Origin: Thermoproteota archaeon
GTDB lineage: Archaea > Thermoproteota > Thermoprotei_A > Sulfolobales > Desulfurococcaceae
Direction of reading: 5' to 3'
Assembly: GCA_013154205.1 (NCBI GenBank)
Contig: JAADCY010000036.1
Coordinates: 1 to 5,805, forward strand
DNA length: 5,805 nucleotides
The first letter of the stretch is position 1. Each line of letters starts with the position of its first letter. The position numbers were made by a program, and so were the translations under genes. This document shows, piece by piece, positions 5,555 to 5,805 of the stretch. The notes under the pieces were generated by a model that was not told the origin of the DNA, ran no database searches, and was given only the letters and a program-made list of their open reading frames with translations.

Positions 5555-5805
5555 ATGGGGCGTAGGTTTGTAGTTAAACGGGTTAGGAAGAAGCTGAGTG
5601 ATGGGACTGTTAGGACCTATTATTATGTGTATGAGCAGGGCCGAGTAGGGGATCGTGTTCTAACAAGATATGTTGCGCCGCTCGAGAAGATCGTCGAGTA
5701 CTATATTAGACATGGAGAAGGTGGGCCCGGGGGGATTCGAACCCCCGACCACCGGGTTATGAGCCCGGCGCTCTACCTGGCTGAGCTACGGGCCCCCAGG
5801 CCCAT
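5555..5805 (+). CDS. int: SSV-type integrase N-terminal fragment (intN), running into the tRNA gene
   Basis: The frame from ATG 5555 (GTG at 5552, 5546 or 5486 are other possible starts) stays open to the right edge. The first 56 residues are basic and include YYYVYEQG (22-29) and RYVAPLEKIVEYYIR (38-52). This closely resembles the N-terminus of SSV1-like archaeal integrases as I remember it (a YYVY segment, then RYVGPL and an amphipathic helix). From residue 57 the frame reads antisense through the tRNA gene (GGPGGIRTPDHR), a familiar artefact of tRNA antisense translation. In SSV-type integration attP lies inside the integrase gene, so integration cuts it into intN, next to the intact tRNA, and intC at the far end. 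The catalytic Arg/Tyr domain is therefore absent here, and the fragment is inactive unless the element excises. The coding region past the tRNA would be host sequence read by chance. Confidence 0.75.
   Translation, partial: MGRRFVVKRVRKKLSDGTVRTYYYVYEQGRVGDRVLTRYVAPLEKIVEYYIRHGEGGPGGIRTPDHRVMSPALYLAELRAPRP
5722..5765. other. Probable attachment site (tRNA 3' half, att core)
   Basis: SSV-type elements recombine in the tRNA 3' half, from about the anticodon loop to the 3' end. That segment here lies inside the intN reading frame and borders the element. The exact limits cannot be fixed without the second copy, which is not in the window. Confidence 0.55.
5722..5795 (-). tRNA. tRNA with CAU anticodon: Ile2 (agmatidine type) or elongator Met
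   Basis: A complete 74-nt cloverleaf without intron. The acceptor stem GGGCCCG/CGGGCCC is perfectly paired, the D stem is GCTC/GAGC, the anticodon stem CCGGG/CCCGG encloses CTCATAA with anticodon CAT, the variable region is five bases, and the T stem GGGGG/CCCCC encloses TTCGAAT. The discriminator is A, followed by CC then T, so CCA is not fully encoded. The G1-C72 pair and ordinary D arm argue against initiator Met. The GGGCCCG acceptor resembles archaeal isoleucine tRNAs, so the CAU anticodon may be modified to agmatidine and read AUA. Elongator Met remains possible. The gene is the integration site of the element. Confidence 0.9.

Overview
The window looks like part of a mobile genetic element integrated in the chromosome of a hyperthermophilic archaeon, most likely a crenarchaeon (Thermoprotei, for example Desulfurococcales). 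The pointers are archaeal TATA-box promoters with short leaders, GGTG/GAGG ribosome sites, small AbrB-like regulators, a tRNA without a complete encoded CCA, and the N-terminal part of an SSV-type tyrosine integrase running into that tRNA gene. The lineage is inferred from these features, not from a database match.

Layout, left to right. (1) 1-2093, minus: a large primase/helicase-like AAA+ replication ATPase whose C-terminus lies beyond the left edge. Near its 3' end it carries two arrays of three 9-bp repeats facing each other (138-164 and 261-287). (2) 2093-2506 and 2564-2863, minus: a Cys-rich winged-helix-like protein and a small helical protein. They precede the ATPase in one operon, which starts from a clear TATA promoter at about 2905-2912. 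(3) 2994-3185, plus: an AbrB-like regulator, divergent from that operon; the shared intergenic region has repeated operator-like motifs. (4) 4598 down to 3207, minus: a second operon of a 55-aa AbrB-like protein, a secreted or membrane protein with a signal peptide and two C-terminal membrane segments, and an unrecognised 185-aa protein. (5) 4692-5495, plus: a winged-helix regulator, divergent from operon 4 across a palindromic AT-rich promoter and a 9-bp inverted repeat. (6) 5555-5805, plus: the integrase N-terminal fragment (intN), entering antisense into a complete CAU-anticodon tRNA gene (5722-5795, minus). This is the expected arrangement at the intN end of an SSV-type provirus or integrated plasmid. 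The element extends left of the tRNA, and its other end, with intC and the repeated tRNA 3' half, should lie outside the window.

Together the genes form a replication module (helper proteins plus helicase), a control layer of three small DNA-binding proteins at divergent promoters, a cell-surface module of unknown purpose, and an integration module. The most unusual signal is the inverted set of 9-bp repeats inside the replication gene. Nearly the same 9-mer is read on opposite strands as Cys-Ser-(Ser/Asn) in one arm and (Ile/Thr)-Thr-Thr in the other. This suggests selection on the DNA or RNA, perhaps as origin iterons or an mRNA structure, rather than on the protein.
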